From: Membranipora membranacea
Taxonomy: Eukaryota > Bryozoa > Gymnolaemata > Cheilostomatida > Membraniporidae
Length of the DNA stretch: 64,000 nucleotides
Reading direction: 5' to 3'
Assembly: GCA_914767715.1 (NCBI GenBank)
Contig: OU612066.1
Coordinates: 129,001 to 193,000 of the forward strand
In this document: positions 1 through 12,331 of the stretch, in pieces
Numbering within the stretch: the first letter of the stretch is position 1
Layout: the number at the start of each line of letters is the position of its first letter
Position numbers and translations under genes: made by a program
The notes under the pieces: model-generated
The model's database searches: none
What the model was told of the DNA's origin: nothing
What the model saw: the letters and a program-made list of their open reading frames with translations, nothing else

Positions 1-294
1 TAATTTTAGTATGTGGATAGTCAATTATAGCATTTTCCGCCAGAATTTTTCACGATTTTTGTCACTAAAAGTATGATTTATCAACATTCAAGCCTCCAAT
101 GATGTGGAAACCCTGTCTCTCAGGGTTTTCAATGGTGCAGACTCTGAATCAAAAATAATTTTTGTCCTAACATCAGCGGTTTTCAAGATAACCCTCTTTC
201 AGCAGGTTTTTCCTATGCGATGTGGGTTAAAAGTGCCAAACTGGAGAGAGGACAACTCCGAATTGAGGCATAAATAGGAGCTCAGAAAACTGTC
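1..294 (-). mobile_element. MITE copy A (508-bp TIR family), cut by window start
   Basis: The end at 294 matches the termini of the complete copies at 7602-8109 and 53270-53777: an end reading GAGCTCAGAAAACTGTC followed by TA. The internal sequence is in the opposite orientation to those two copies and lacks a short central segment of about 20 bp. There is no coding capacity, so it is a non-autonomous element. The TA flank suggests Tc1/mariner-like mobilisation, which is inference. Confidence 0.85.
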
Positions 295-296
295 TA

Positions 297-1189
297 TTGT
301 GCAACAAAATTTACCAAAAGCTATGAGGATCGTGACAAATTACATGGGTAAGCTTAATTTTGTAGAGTGTGCCAATAATTACTGTTGAATATTGTGTAGT
401 GACAAGATCATCAGTGGAAAAATGCCCCGATGGTGTAGTCATGTCTCCACAATTTAAGTTTTTTTCATTTGTCTGTAATTTATTACATTTTTTTCTAATT
501 TATATTATTTATACTATACAATCCTGCAGATTTCATTGATCGGTACAGAAAATAATATAGACATGATCAATTTGTTCGGCTGTAAAAGTTGTTTATGACA
601 ACTAGCCCAATGTGATGAGATCAGCCACATGTACATTCTTGCGCACTGGAATACTTAAAGTGAAACCATCCAACTACTGTTGAAAACAACTCAAAGGTCC
701 ATTTTCCAAGCGGTTTTGTACAATGTTGGTTGGGTGTGAATATTTTTGGTATATTTGACTCAACCACTTTAAATCAACAAAATTTGATAACCAAATATGA
801 ATGGCTTAGCTTGTGAACAAAGGTAAACAGGAAAAGCTGTGTGGTGAAAGATTGTCTATGTGGGAGAAAGCACAGTGGTAAATTGTCATGTTTGGAAAGT
901 GGTTCGGTGAGAATTTGTTTGATGGGGCAAATGGCTTGCTGGGATAACTGCCTGATGAGAATATCGCTTGTTGAGAAATTGTCCATGTAGAAAAATATAT
1001 TGGTGGGAAAACGTCCAGTAGGGAAAACATCCGCAGTGAGTAAGCTGACACAACAATTTTAATGTCTACAACTCATGGACAGCTTCAAACAATGTCTACA
1101 GTTATATATGTACTCGTGTTTATGTACAGACAATCAAATCACCGATTGTGACATTTTACATATCTTCCTACATTTTTGGTTGCTTTATT
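297..1189. other. Non-coding interval with a weak degenerate repeat
   Basis: No gene is supported here; short open frames have no recognisable motif. From about 830 to 1045 there is a loose repetition of short phrases of the type gtggGAAAAcgtccaGTAGGG, spaced about 20 bp apart. It resembles an old, diverged minisatellite. The right end runs into the 3' untranslated part of the retrotransposon at 1190-4880. Confidence 0.5.
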
Positions 1190-1262
1190 TATTATTATTA
1201 TTATTCCCTGTTGATTTCCTCAGCTCTTCAGCCGGTGATATGTTGGTATCGGGTTAGGACCC

Positions 1263-4200
1263 CTAACCTGGGATATCTAACACCTTTCTCAGTATTCTTG
1301 CCGATCCTAGTAGTGCAGTGAACTGCACTCTGTCTACTTCCTTCTTCTCTATCTCCAGCATCTCCATTTGTTCATGTAGGTTAGCCACAGCTCCTAGTGC
1401 TCCTACAATGATTGGTATAATTGTCACTGATGTGTTCCATATTTTTCTTATTTCTCTCGCCAGATCCTGATATTTTTCCACCTTCTCCCTCTCCTTTTCT
1501 GTGACTCTTGCATCTCCTGGGACGGCTATATCAATGATCCAAGTGTGGTTGATTTCTTTGTCTTGCACAACGATGTCTGGCCTGCGGGCTTGTATGATGT
1601 GGTCTGTTTGAATTGTAAAGTCCCACAGGATCTTTGCTTTTTCATTTTCTGTCAACCTCTCTGCAGATGTTCGTACCAGTTTCTCCTGTGTTCTAGTTGA
1701 TATCTCTTGCACAAATTCCAATGAATCAGTTGTGCCACCTTGTCATGGCATTTCTTATACTCTGTCTGTGCTATTTTTGAACACTCACTGAGTACATGAA
1801 ACACGGTCTCTTCTCGTTCATTACACATTCTACACAGTGCTGGACCTCCTCGTTTCTCTATATGTACTTTCTTCCATCGTGTTGGTAAAGCCTGATCCTG
1901 TGCAGCCATGAGTAGTCCTTCTGTTTCTTTCTTCATGTAGCCATTCTTTATCCACGTGTACGTTTTCTTGGTGTCTGTTCGATCTGCTATCTTGGTGTAC
2001 TGTCCTGTAATGCTTTGTGCTTCCATTCCTGTTGTTTCTCCTCCATCTTGCGGTCTTTATACTTTCGTTTGGTTTCTTTCTTCTGTCCTGATAGTTTCTT
2101 CCACTGCTCTCAATCCTCTTCCTCCTTCATTTCTTGCCAAATACAGCCTTGCCACATTAGCCCTCGGGTGTAGCGCTCGGTTTATAGTCATCAGTTTTCT
2201 GGTTTTTCTGTCCATAACCTCAAGCTCCTCCTCTGTCCAGTCAAGTATTCCTCCAGAGTATCTGAGGACAGCAACCGCCAATGTATTTACTGCTTTGATG
2301 ACGTTTCCTCCATTAAGCTTTGATTCCAATAGTAGTCTTAATCTTCTGTAATACTCTTTCCTTACTTTCTCCTTCATCTCTTTCATTTTTATGTCGTCAG
2401 CTTCCAGCACCCCTAAGTCCTTGTAGTCCTGTTCTCCTAAGTCTTTCATCAGCTCTCCATCAGGTAACAATATCCCCTCATCCTGTTCACGTTTCCCTCT
2501 CTTCATCACTACTGTAGCACACTTCTGTATTCCGAACTTCATTCTTATATCCTGGGTGAAAATTCTGGCTGTTTGTACCAATGACTCCAGTTCTTTTTTG
2601 TTTTTGCCGTATAGTTTCAGGTCATCCATGTAGAGCAAGTGGTTTATTTTACCTGACTGAGGTCTGGAAAGTGTATAACCTTGCTTCGCTTCTCGTAGTA
2701 TCACACTCAGAGGTATGAGGCCCACGATGAAAAGCAGCGGCGATAATGAGTCACCTTGGAAGATCCCCCTCTTGATGTTCACATTTGCCAGTGTGCGGCC
2801 TCCGCACTCCAAGTTGGTATTCCACTTGCTCATGCTTGTCTCAAGGAATCTCCAAGCTTTCTCATCCACCCCTACCATTCTCAGTGTTTCAATGATCCAT
2901 GAGTGCGGTACTAAATCGTACGCCTTCTGGTAGTCAATCCAGCCCATGGCTAAACCAATTTTCCTGTTCTTACAATCCTTCAGTATAACCTTATCCATCA
3001 TCAAGTGGTCTATAGTTCCCTTATACCCAGATCTACATCCCTTCTGTTCTTCTCCGACGAGATCATTATCCTCCAGGTGTCTATAGATCTCTTCAGCCAC
3101 CATTGAGGTCATCAGCTTCCATACAATAGGTAAGCAGGTTATGGGTCTGTAGTTCCCCGGTGCTGTCCCTCTGGTCTTGTCTTTTTGAGTCAGAACAGTC
3201 CTTCCGGTTGTCATCCAGCGGGGCGTCTGTGCTGTCTCCAGGCATTCATTCAGGTATATAACAAGCATTCTGTGCAGGTTGGTCAGATTTTTGATCCAGA
3301 ATCCCTGTACAGAATCTGAGCCCGGAACCTTCCAGTTTGGTAATTTCACTAGTGCTTTTTTGAGCGCGTTTTCCGTAATGATTATCTCACCCTGATGTCT
3401 TCCTTCCAATTTTCTTCTGACTCGGTCTATCCACGGCGCTTTTCCATCATGTTCAGTTGCATGTCCCCAAATCCTCGTCCAGAAGTCCTTGGATTCCTCT
3501 CCATCTGGTATTTCATTCTCACTCTCCAAATTACTCTGTATGTCATTATAAAATCTCTTCTGATTGTTCTCAAACATTCTGTTTTGTTGGAACTGCTTTA
3601 CTCTGTCATCATATCTCTTGATCTTTGCTGTTGTTGCCTTCAATCTTTGTTTTAACTCCTCTTCCACAAGTTGGTATCCCTTGCGTTTGATGTTGTGTTT
3701 CACTTCTATCCTTCTTCTAAATCCATCATTGTGTGGTTTGTTTCTTGCTTGCACTACTCTGCTTATATCTTTCCTTAACTCCATCCCCTTTACTTTCAGT
3801 CTCTTTTTCCATGGTGGTTCTTCTTTCTTCTCATTCGAGTTCTTTGCCAGCTTCTTTGTGACAATTGCTGCACTAGCGTAAAATGTATCATTCAGTTCAG
3901 TGATGTTATCAATTGGGACATGTTCTATCACCTCATTGATCTTGCTTAGTTCTTCCACTATCGATCCTTCCGTCTATATGCCTGATGTTAGTCAACTTTT
4001 CTCTACCCATCTGCAGTCTTCCTCTCTGTACCTTGATTTCCTCAACTAATTCCCTTTTCTCATCTGATAATCTTCTCTCTGTCATGATGACTTCTTGTCT
4101 CACTGGATGGTCATATTCTCTTCCACGACCTTGGTAAATGCGTTCTAGTACACTTGGTGGGATCACTTCAACAGTCGTCTGTCCTTCTTCCATTGCCGGT

Positions 4201-4665
4201 GCTCCCTGATCTTCAGTCTCTCTTTTCCTGATCTCATCCAATTCCTCTTTTGTAAGCAATTCCTTTCTGATAATCGTCCTTGCCTGCATCGCTAGTCTGT
4301 TCTCCGTGAGTTCAAATCCCCCTCGATCTTGCCATTCTTTGCCATTCCTTGACATGTATCCTTTCCTCATTGGCTCACTAGAATAGTAGCACCAATGAAC
4401 TAAACCTCCACATGAACTAAATGAACTAAAAAAGCACCAATGAACTAAAAGGAGGTTTAGTTCATTGGTAGCACTCCATAATTTTGATGTGATCTTCCCT
4501 AGTATAGCTCATTCGCTGAGTTGCTGGTCTTACTTCGCCAGTAGTAGAAAGACGACCGACTACTGCCTGGTTCACCACAGGTAGCCTGCCGGGCAAGACA
4601 GATCGAGCATTGCTCTCCCTCTCATTCACGCCGTTAATCTGTATTGTACTTGTTGTATTCATCAT
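1263..4665 (-). pseudogene. Polyprotein of RLE retrotransposon (RT, CCHC, RLE), broken
   Basis: Read from high to low coordinates. Piece 1 (4665-4462) is a basic N-terminus ending in MECY. After the 77-bp insertion, piece 2 (4370-3933) continues with PMRKGYMSR and ELTENRLAMQAR. Piece 3 (3958-2057, 633 aa) is the RT: KVPGSDSVQG, YRPITCLPIVWKL, the first catalytic region DYQKAYDLVPHSW, FQGDSLSPLLF, and YMDD in HLLYMDDLKLYG. Piece 4 (2026-1652) holds the zinc knuckle, CRMC then HVLSEC. Piece 5 (1721-1263) holds the endonuclease, RRPDIVV followed by IDIAVPGD, a PD-(D/E)xK-like core. At least four frame disruptions lie near 3950, 2060, 2000 and 1660. All catalytic motifs are still visible, so inactivation looks recent. 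Confidence 0.82.
4392..4468. repeat. 77-bp foldback insertion with 5-bp target duplication
   Basis: The two ends are inverted copies: CCAATGAACTAAACCTCC at the left and GGAGGTTTAGTTCATTGG at the right. The middle repeats ATGAACTAAA several times. TAGCA occurs directly on both sides (4387-4391 and 4469-4473). Taking out the 77 bp and one TAGCA makes the retrotransposon frame continuous from MECY into SSEPMRKG, which dates this insertion after the host element. The exact end is ambiguous by one base pair because the palindrome can extend into the duplication. Confidence 0.85.
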
Positions 4666-4904
4666 GAGATATGAGTTTGTTTTCTGTCAGGGTTGGCTCC
4701 CTTATCCGGTTTCTGTCGGGGCTGGCTCCCTTAGCTGATGATTGAAGAATCTGTTCCACTCAGCAGTAGGGATTTTCTGTCAGGATTTTTTCCCTTAGGT
4801 CCAGCGAAGCGTCGGGCACCAAGCCGATATTAGTGGATCCCGGTTAAGGCCAATCCACTACTGGCGCTATTATTATGTATTTCATGTATTTAAAAATTTT
4901 ATGA

Positions 4905-6430
4905 AACTTGGATGGATGGATGGATTTATTACTATCATAGACAAAAATTTGTCACGAAATACATTGTTAAGACTGACAAGAAAGAAAAACATGGAAAAAA
5001 TCAGATCTCTGTTGTATAAAGAGTTTTTTAGAATAGTATATTATTAAGTGTATGTATGAGATGTCTTAAAAAGCTGTCTCTACCCCATGTACCCCGATAT
5101 TTAACGGTGCGGTAGCGACCTGAGGGGCATTTAGTTAGAAAGTCATTGATAAAGTGCTCTTCATCGTGTATGTACAGTAGTTCAAGTGTCTTGATCTGGT
5201 TGGCCACCAGAGCATCTATATCGGGGTGCTCAATCCCTAACTTGGCGGCATCTTTAAATATTTTGCGTAAGGACTTCTTGTCGCTTGCATGGATGCTTGT
5301 AAAAAGTATGGGGAGACAGTAAGTGATGAGGGATACAATAAAACTCTTGAATAACATATGAGAAAGGGGCTTTGAGCTATAGTATACAAAATTTTTCACA
5401 ATATACATGCGTTGAGATGCAGTAGTCACTATGGATTGCACATGATCATGATAGCGGAGTTTATCGTCAACAGTAACACCAAGGTATTTTACTTTGTCAC
5501 AAAAATCAACTTCCGTGCCATTAAGGATAAGAGTAGAGGTAATGGGCCTAACAAGCTGAGTAGAAAACATCATTTCTTGAGTCTTGGAGGCGTTTAACAA
5601 TAGGTTTAAATCACAACATTGCTTTGAAATTCTACTAATCTCATCAAGATAGGCACTAAGATCTGATTGATTTGATATGCATCCAATTATACAGGTGTCG
5701 TCTGCGTATTTGATGACAGTAATATTACTTAAGTCTGAGGTAATCCTATTGGTATATATTTTAAAACAAAAGTGGAGATAAACAGCAACCCTGGGGAGTG
5801 CCAGTGTTGGTTATGATGGGTTTTGAGATATTGCCATCTACTATTGTTCTTTGGGTGCGATTCGTTAGGAAGCTGTATATCCATTCAGTGACATTGGAGT
5901 CGAGATGTGATAGTTGCGAGATTAAGTCTGGAACATGTATTGTGTTGAATGCAGAAGAAAAGTCAAGGAACAGACACCTGGCATAATTTGAAGCTTTCTT
6001 GTCAATGAAATCTGTGATGGTAGTAGTGAGGCATAAAAGGGCATCTTGAGTTGAGCGGTTTGCACGATAAGCAAACTGAAGGTGGTCCATAGCTGTATGA
6101 GAAATAATGTAATGTTTAACAAGTCTCTCCATCATTTCGCACAGGCAACTGGTGAGCGCTATTGGTCTGTATTGTTTAAGTTGATCGGGATTCTTAACTT
6201 TGGGTAGGGGTTTGATAATGGCCGATTTCCAGGAAGTAGGGGTTGACTTAGATGTGATAGATAAATTGAACAGTATCGTTATGACAGGCGCAACTTGATA
6301 GGCACATAGCTTGAGTACTTTGGGGATGAGGCCATCAGGGCCTGGACCTTTCCTCGAGTTCAACGATTTCAACTGCTTTAAGACAGTAGCCTCTTCTATT
6401 TCTAAAGGTGGTGCTATGGTGGCGTTGTAT
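4905..6430 (-). pseudogene. LINE fragment (reverse transcriptase and C-terminus)
   Basis: The minus strand encodes RT from KGPGPDGLIP (about 6345) through WKSAIIKPLPK, YRPIALTSCLCE, FLDFSSAFNTI and TPQGCCLSPLLF to KYADDT (near 5705), then a thumb and C-terminal region to the stop at 5028. One frameshift near 5760 separates the two halves. The endonuclease part is absent, so the copy is 5' truncated near 6430. The 3' end carries a short (TCCA)n tail at 4912-4925, typical of CR1/L2-like LINEs. The C-terminal PSGRYR motif recurs in the fragment at 39690-39850. Confidence 0.8.
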
Positions 6431-6559
6431 TGATAAGTATAAGTATGTTATGAACAAAGGAAAATAACAACTTTTTGACCTCATAAACAAAATAGAAAAC
6501 AAGAAAAGTAAGAAAAATATATTTATAGATTTGGACAGAAATGAAAATCATGCAGGTGA

Positions 6560-7480
6560 GAGAACAATTTTTACTGTATGTGATTGATTGATATATATTG
6601 ATATATATTACACTTTACTAAATGAAATGAATTGGTTTAAAAATCTCGTTTTACCATATTTGGTCCTATATTTTTGTCCTGACCGCAAGACTCTATTGTG
6701 CATTTTGCAGGAATTGATTAGTTTAAGGATGAAAAATGAGGTGTTCTTGCCTAGAGTGGCATTATTGACAAACCGATCAAAAGTTTACCTCTTCCTGTCA
6801 CCCAGAGTTGAAAGATTCAAAATCTCACGACCAGTTGAGATAGAAAAAAATGAATTGGTACCAAGAACTATCCTGATTGCTCTGTTTTGACAAAGTTCTA
6901 ACAAGTTAGAGTTGTAATCAGAAGTATTTAATAACAGAGAAGAACAATACTCCAAGATGGGACGAACATATGATTTATAAGCTTGAATTTTAGAGATCGA
7001 CAGAATAAAACTCTGTAAGATTTTAATACCAGAGACAGTGACAATGACAATGACAGATACTGGTCCAAGATCACGCCTAAGAGTTTAATTAAAGTTTCTG
7101 ATTTGATTTGTACATTATTTGAAACAAGATTTGGTATCGTTTCAACCTTTCTGTTTGAAAATACACAAAACTGTGTTTTGTCTAAATTTAGATTAAAACC
7201 ATTGACAGAATACCAATTTGTTACCATTGTAACAAGAGATTCTGATTTCGATATTGCTTCATTTAAAGAATCAGATATCTCAAAAAAACAATGCATCATC
7301 AGCAAATGCAAATGAATTTGAAAATTTATCTAGTAAATCATTTATGGCAATATTGAAAAGCAATGGCCCCAAAATTGAACCTTGAGGAACACCACTTTTA
7401 ATATTTTGAACTCCAGAAGTGGCATTGTCAACATCCAATGAAAATGCTAAAATATAGCAAGGTGAAAAAGACCTATATTG
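6560..7480 (-). pseudogene. LINE fragment (RT catalytic block and C-terminus)
   Basis: The minus strand reads GVPQGSILGPLLFNI and FAFADDALFF near 7420-7290. After a frameshift it reads NWYSVNGFNLNLDKTQFCVF, and then a decayed C-terminal region (about 6980-6600) with phrases such as NNATLGKNTSFF. A short GACAAT-type microsatellite at about 7033-7055 disrupts the frame. The fragment starts inside the RT domain. It differs from the LINE at 4905-6430 and appears to be a separate insertion. Confidence 0.72.
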
Positions 7481-7601
7481 CACTGTTTTATGGATTGTAA
7501 CATAAATGACGCCCAGAGTGCAATGTATGACAGTACAATGGCGCCCGCTGCCCACAGCACATATTTGTGTTTTTACGCATGCAAGGTAATTATAAGAAAT
7601 A

Positions 7602-8109
7602 GACAGTTTTCTGAGCTCTGATTTATGCCTCAATTCGGAGTTGTCCTCTCTCCAGTTTGGTACTTTTAACCCACGCCGCATAGGAAAAACGTGCTGAAAG
7701 AGGGTTTTCTTGAAAACCGCTTATGTTAGGATAAAACTGATTTTTGATTCAGAATCCGCACCATTGAAAGCCCTGTGAGACAGGGTTTCCAAATCATTGG
7801 AGGCTTGAATGTTGATAAATCGTAATTTTAGTGACGAAATTCAAGAAAAATTCTGCCAAATGGTCCGCAAAACTGGCAGAAATTGATATAATTGACTAAC
7901 CGAATACCAAAATTATTTCCCCAACTATGTCCCTATCGGTTTTCAATGGTGCAGATTCTGAATCAAAAATCCTTTTTATCCTACTATAAGCGGATATCAA
8001 GATAACCCTCTTTTCAGCACGTTTTTCCAATGTGGCGTGGGTTAAAAGTACCAAACTGGAGAGAGGACAACTCCGAATAGAGGCCTCAATCAGAGCTCAG
8101 AAAACTGTC
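7602..8109 (+). mobile_element. MITE copy B, complete, 508 bp, TA target duplication
   Basis: It begins GACAGTTTTCTGAGCTC and ends GAGCTCAGAAAACTGTC, flanked by TA on each side. The inverted repeats extend more than 100 bp inward, covering the AATTCGGAGTTGTCCTCTC segment. It is the same length, to the base, as the copy at 53270-53777 and the two are very similar throughout. It carries no open frame of its own. It is probably mobilised by a transposase that cuts at TA, by inference from the duplication. Confidence 0.92.
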
Positions 8110-8179
8110 TATAGGACTGATTCATGTCATAAGAAGTAAAACTGAGAATTTTTGAATGGAAGAGAATCTATAGTAAAGG

Positions 8180-11100
8180 CAGGAGGTTGAGTGGCCAAAG
8201 ATGAGCAGTGTCAAGACTTGGCGTGAGCTTGACGAATATGCAGTTGTTGCTCTCAACTCTGCATTGACTGGAAGCGGTGAGAAAAAGGCCAAACAACTGC
8301 CTGCTATCTTCTTTTCAATCTGTGAGGAGAAGTTTGGCTTAGTTGCGAAGCGAGGTGGAACTCAGTGCACCAAAATACCAAATAGACGCCAATGTGAGAA
8401 AGGCAAACTGAGAACTCAGCAACGCGCACTGAGAGAGAGAATGAGAAATTGCGCTGAATCAGAAAGGCATGGGCTTTCTGTATTGCTTAATGATGTCAAG
8501 GAACGAATAAGAAGGCTAACCAGAGCTGAGGCCTTGAGGAAAAAGAGGAAGTTGAAGCGAAAGAACTTGAACAATTTCATGAAAAATCCATACGGTTTTG
8601 CCAATAAGTTGTTTGAGCAGAGCAAGAGTGGCGAGCTCACGGCTAGTCAGGCAGAAGTTGAGGCACACTTGGCAAAAGTGTACGGTAACAAAAGCGAGGT
8701 GAACACTGATATTGCTGGGCTTTAACGTCCAACATCTCCAGGTTTCAGTTTTGAGATGGGTGATATCAAGCTTGGAGAAGTTGCACATGTAGTTACCAAG
8801 GCACGTGCCAAAAGTGCTCCAGGCATTAATGGCATCAGTTATAAGCTATACAAGAAATGTCCAGGCATACTGAAGATCTTGACAAAAGTGCTCAACCAAA
8901 TCTGGACGTCTGGCAAGATCCCAGATGAGTGGTGTTGTGCGAATGGTGTGTATATACCGAAAGAGGATAAGGCGGAGGACCTAGGGCAGTTTAGACCAAT
9001 ATCACTGCTAAATGTAGAAGGCAAGATGTAATAAACAGAATTTGCCTTCCGTATTCCCCAAAAGACTTGGCCATTGCCCTCGAGAGAATAACAAGCAAGC
9101 TAACTCCGAAAATTACGAATACCTAGCACTCTGAAATTCTACCAGCGATTAGAGTTCCATGTGAAGTGATTGATGCGCTGTTGCAAATTTAAACCCAAAG
9201 CATGCTATAATTTTTATAAATCCAGGCAAGTAAGTTATATTGAAAGTGGTTGTGCATTACAAATTTGATTAGGTACTTTTGTTTTATACAGCTAAATTAT
9301 TTGGCATTAGCATGTTGTTAAGAATTACTGCAACAAAAACTTCAAAGTTTAAAACCCAGATAGGGCGAAGATCAGACTCAATTGCTTGTGCTATGAACAT
9401 AGTTAATTAATAATAAACCTTAAGATGAAGCGTTTGAAAATTAGCAAAGTTAGAACTCAATTTATTCACTTTAGACTTGCAAAAACTAGAGTTGACTCTC
9501 ATTTTTAAAATAATGAAAAAGGAAAAATATAAGTCAAAAATATAGAACAAATACTAAAAATTAGTCAGCTAACATACCTGTGCTGGTTTGTGGCTCAGGG
9601 TGAACTGGTTTAACATGTTTTACCACTCCAGCTTTTATACCAGAAAAATGTTGAGAAAAGCTATTAATTACTTCAAAAAAATGGTTATAAAACATTCTCG
9701 AATAATCCAAAATCCGCTTTAAAACACGTGTTGTGCGGTGAAAAATTGCAAGCGGATTTTATTGGAGCTGAAAATGCAAGGTACCACTAGGTGCAGATGG
9801 TGTAAATCCATAAAGTTATTTATTAGTATTGTGAAACATGATTCGGACATAAAGTTAAACCATACAGGTGACCGCCCTGTTGACTAGAAAGGCGTATTAA
9901 TTATAATTATGCAGCAGATTTATTTTTGTACCGGACAGAGAGAGGTAATCCTCTCGGAAAACCCACAAGTAAGGGCATTTATGGGGTTTGGTAACGGACT
10001 TTTTTGACAAATGGGCATGACAATTGGTAAAAACAAGAACAAAAACAAGAGCTAGCGAGGAGCAAAGGTGAAACTTAGGTCACAGAAAAACTTGGAAAAA
10101 TTAGCTTGGGGTGAAAATTGTTTCAAATGAATTCTGCTGTCCATGATGTTTACAGTTATGTTTACAAAGATAATTATTCTTCAGCGTTCTGGCAAAACGC
10201 CTGACAGATTATCTTATGAACAATGGATTCATTGATCCATCAGTTCAGAAGGCAGGCTTCCCAGGATTCCCTGGATGTCTTGAGCATGTGAGCATGATTT
10301 GGTCCGCAATAAAATCTGCTAAACAAGCAAAATCAAACCTTGAGGTAATCTGGTTGGATTTGGCAAATGCCCATGGTTCTGTACCGCACAGCATAATTGG
10401 CCTCGCACTATCACACTTCTGGGTGCCCGACAGGCTAAGGGTTATGGTTGAGTGCTACTATAAAAAGTTCAAAATGCAATTCACTACTAAGAACTTTACC
10501 ACGAGCTGGCAAGAGCTGGCAGTAGGGTTGCGAATAACCAGATATTACCGCCGATGAGGGCCTTTATGGACGATATTACAACAATATCACTGCATGAGTT
10601 GATAGAGAGATGTGCGATGCGATTCAAACCTAGCAAGAGCCGGTCCCTGTCTTTGTGTAAAGGCAAACCTGTACCAAATACCTACTTCATAGGAACAGAG
10701 CGTATTCCCACGCTTGCAGAACAGCCTGTGAAGAGCTTAGGAAGATGGTATAGTTTACCGATCACAGACAGGTTTCGCGGAAACGAGGTGAAAAAACAAG
10801 TCATTACAGGGCTGGACGCGATTGAAAAATGTGGTATGTCTGGTAAATACAAAGCCTGGATTCTCAACTTTGCACTCATGCCTTGAATTCTGTGGCCTCT
10901 GACAGTTTATGATATTCCGCTTACACCAGTTGAGAGAATGGAGCAAATGATTAACAAGCACATGCGTAAGTGGCTCGGAGTTCCAAGGAGCTTCAACACT
11001 TATGCACTGTATGCCAGTTCGTTTACTCTTTCACTACCTATGAAATCGCTTGTGGAAGAGTACAAAACATCAAAAGCGAGACTGGATATGATGTTGAACG

Positions 11101-12010
11101 AGTCACCAGACCAGGTGATAAGGGAATGTGCTCCAACACTTCACACTGGAAAAAAATGGTCTGTCACAGAGACTGTCAGAGATGCCAAATCTCGACTGGA
11201 GATAAGTGAGATTGTGGGTGCTGTGAAAACTGCACGTCATGGCATCGGCTGGGAAGCAAACCGGTGGTTCTCAAAGGAAAGCCCAAAGGTTAGACGGGAG
11301 ATGGTAGTTGATGAGGTGCGCAAGATGGAAGAGGAGCGTCTCCAGACACAAGCTGTAGGCCAAGCCCAACGAGGCAGGTGGACTTGTCGGGAGTCTGTTG
11401 AGCAGCGTCAGCTCAAATGGACAGAATTGTGGTCGATGGAGCCACAAAGGATCAGCTTTCTGGTTGGTGCAGCTTATGATCAACTACCAACCCCGGAAAT
11501 CCTGGAACGCTGGAATTTGACCGAGAACTCGAAATGCGCCGAGTGCTCGGCCAAGGGCACACTTTGACATATACTGTCGAATTGTCAATAGAGCCTGGGA
11601 AGATACACGTATAGGCATAATCAAGTCCTGAAAGTGTTGTGTAAATATGTCACGGAGAAGTGTGAATATGCTAATGCTGGTGGTGAAGCGCGTGAAAAGA
11701 TTTTGCGCAAAAGGGATTGATGAACAGCGGAGAATGGCAGGTTAGATGCAACCTCACAGAGCAGCTCAGCATGCCGCAGCATAGTGTGATCACGAATCAA
11801 AGACCAGACTTAATTGTTTGGTCTGACAAAGAAAAAGCACTAATACTGATGGAAGAAAATCTCTCATACGCGCATGAGAGAAAACTGACAAGATACGAAG
11901 ATCTGGTCACACAATGCCAAGACAAGGTTGGAATTCTGAATTATTCGCAGTGGAAGTTGGCTGCCGTGGATTCATGGCTAGATCAGCTACCAAATTTCTG
12001 ACTAGAGTTG
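8180..12010 (+). pseudogene. Second RLE-type non-LTR retrotransposon, decayed and interrupted
   Basis: The plus-strand pieces align in order. 8201-8725 is a basic region containing KNPYGFANKLFEQSKSG. 8756-9031 is the start of RT, with KSAPGINGISYKLYKKC and FRPISLLNVEGK. 10166-10557 is the next RT block, with SVLAKRLTDYL, QKAGFPGFPGCLEH and WLDLANAHGSVPH. 10554-10886 contains FMDD in RAFMDDITT. 10938-11567 runs to CAEC, and 11717-12001 is an endonuclease-like region with RPDLIVWSDKEKAL. Damage includes a 1.1-kb insertion at about 9030-10165, loss of the RT block before FMDD, an in-frame TGA at 10884, more stops near 11565, and a frameshift before 11717. The motifs differ clearly from the element at 1190-4880, so this is another lineage. 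Confidence 0.78.
9032..10165. other. Unclassified insertion splitting the RT of the second RLE element
   Basis: The RT reads LLNVEGKM just before 9032 and resumes with FSVLAKRL just after 10165, so the ~1.13 kb between them is foreign to the retrotransposon. It is AT-rich. I see no open frame with a motif, no clear terminal inverted repeats and no convincing target duplication. Short AAGAT strings occur at both edges but may be chance. Confidence 0.55.
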
Positions 12011-12323
12011 GGCTTTCAGGATCAGAGCACTCAAACAAGCCACAAAAAGCCTAGTACATGAGGCAGAAAGCGCATCTGCATGGATTTTGCAACAGCACTG
12101 TGTGAAGACAAAAGCTAAGTAATCCTATTACTTGTAAGCTGGGGTTTAAAACACTCACTTTTTTTTGTGGAGTTGGCCAGCATTTAATTCCTTTTGTTAT
12201 AATGAGGGGATTAAGTGATGATAAGCAAACTGCTTGGGGTAGAAGGCTAAGCAGGATTATGCCTTTAATACTCAAATTAAAGTAGTTTAATCTCTGCAGG
12301 GTGAAAAATCAAAGTGAGCCTGT
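12011..12323. other. Probable 3' flank of the second RLE element
   Basis: AT-rich sequence between the endonuclease-like region and the P-like transposon. It has no coding signal. It may be 3' untranslated sequence of the retrotransposon, which would mean the DNA transposon landed in it; this is inference. Confidence 0.4.
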
Positions 12324-12331
12324 GTTAGATC

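Larger units (their letters stand above)
1190..4880 (-). mobile_element. RLE-type non-LTR retrotransposon, nearly full length, decayed
   Basis: The minus strand carries, in order, a 5' leader, an N-terminal region, a reverse transcriptase, a CCHC knuckle and a restriction-like endonuclease. This is the architecture of the R2/R4/NeSL-type group. The leader (about 4681-4870) contains three diverged repeats of a motif of the type aagggagccaaccctgacag, as in a structured 5' UTR. The 3' part ends near 1190 next to a TTATTATTATT run. A 77-bp palindrome is inserted at 4392-4468. Clade assignment within the RLE group is tentative; a phylogeny of the RT domain would settle it. Confidence 0.8.

Noticed and set aside
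4392-4468. Intron in the retrotransposon gene
   Set aside because: No GT-AG ends; the inverted termini and TAGCA duplication fit an insertion.
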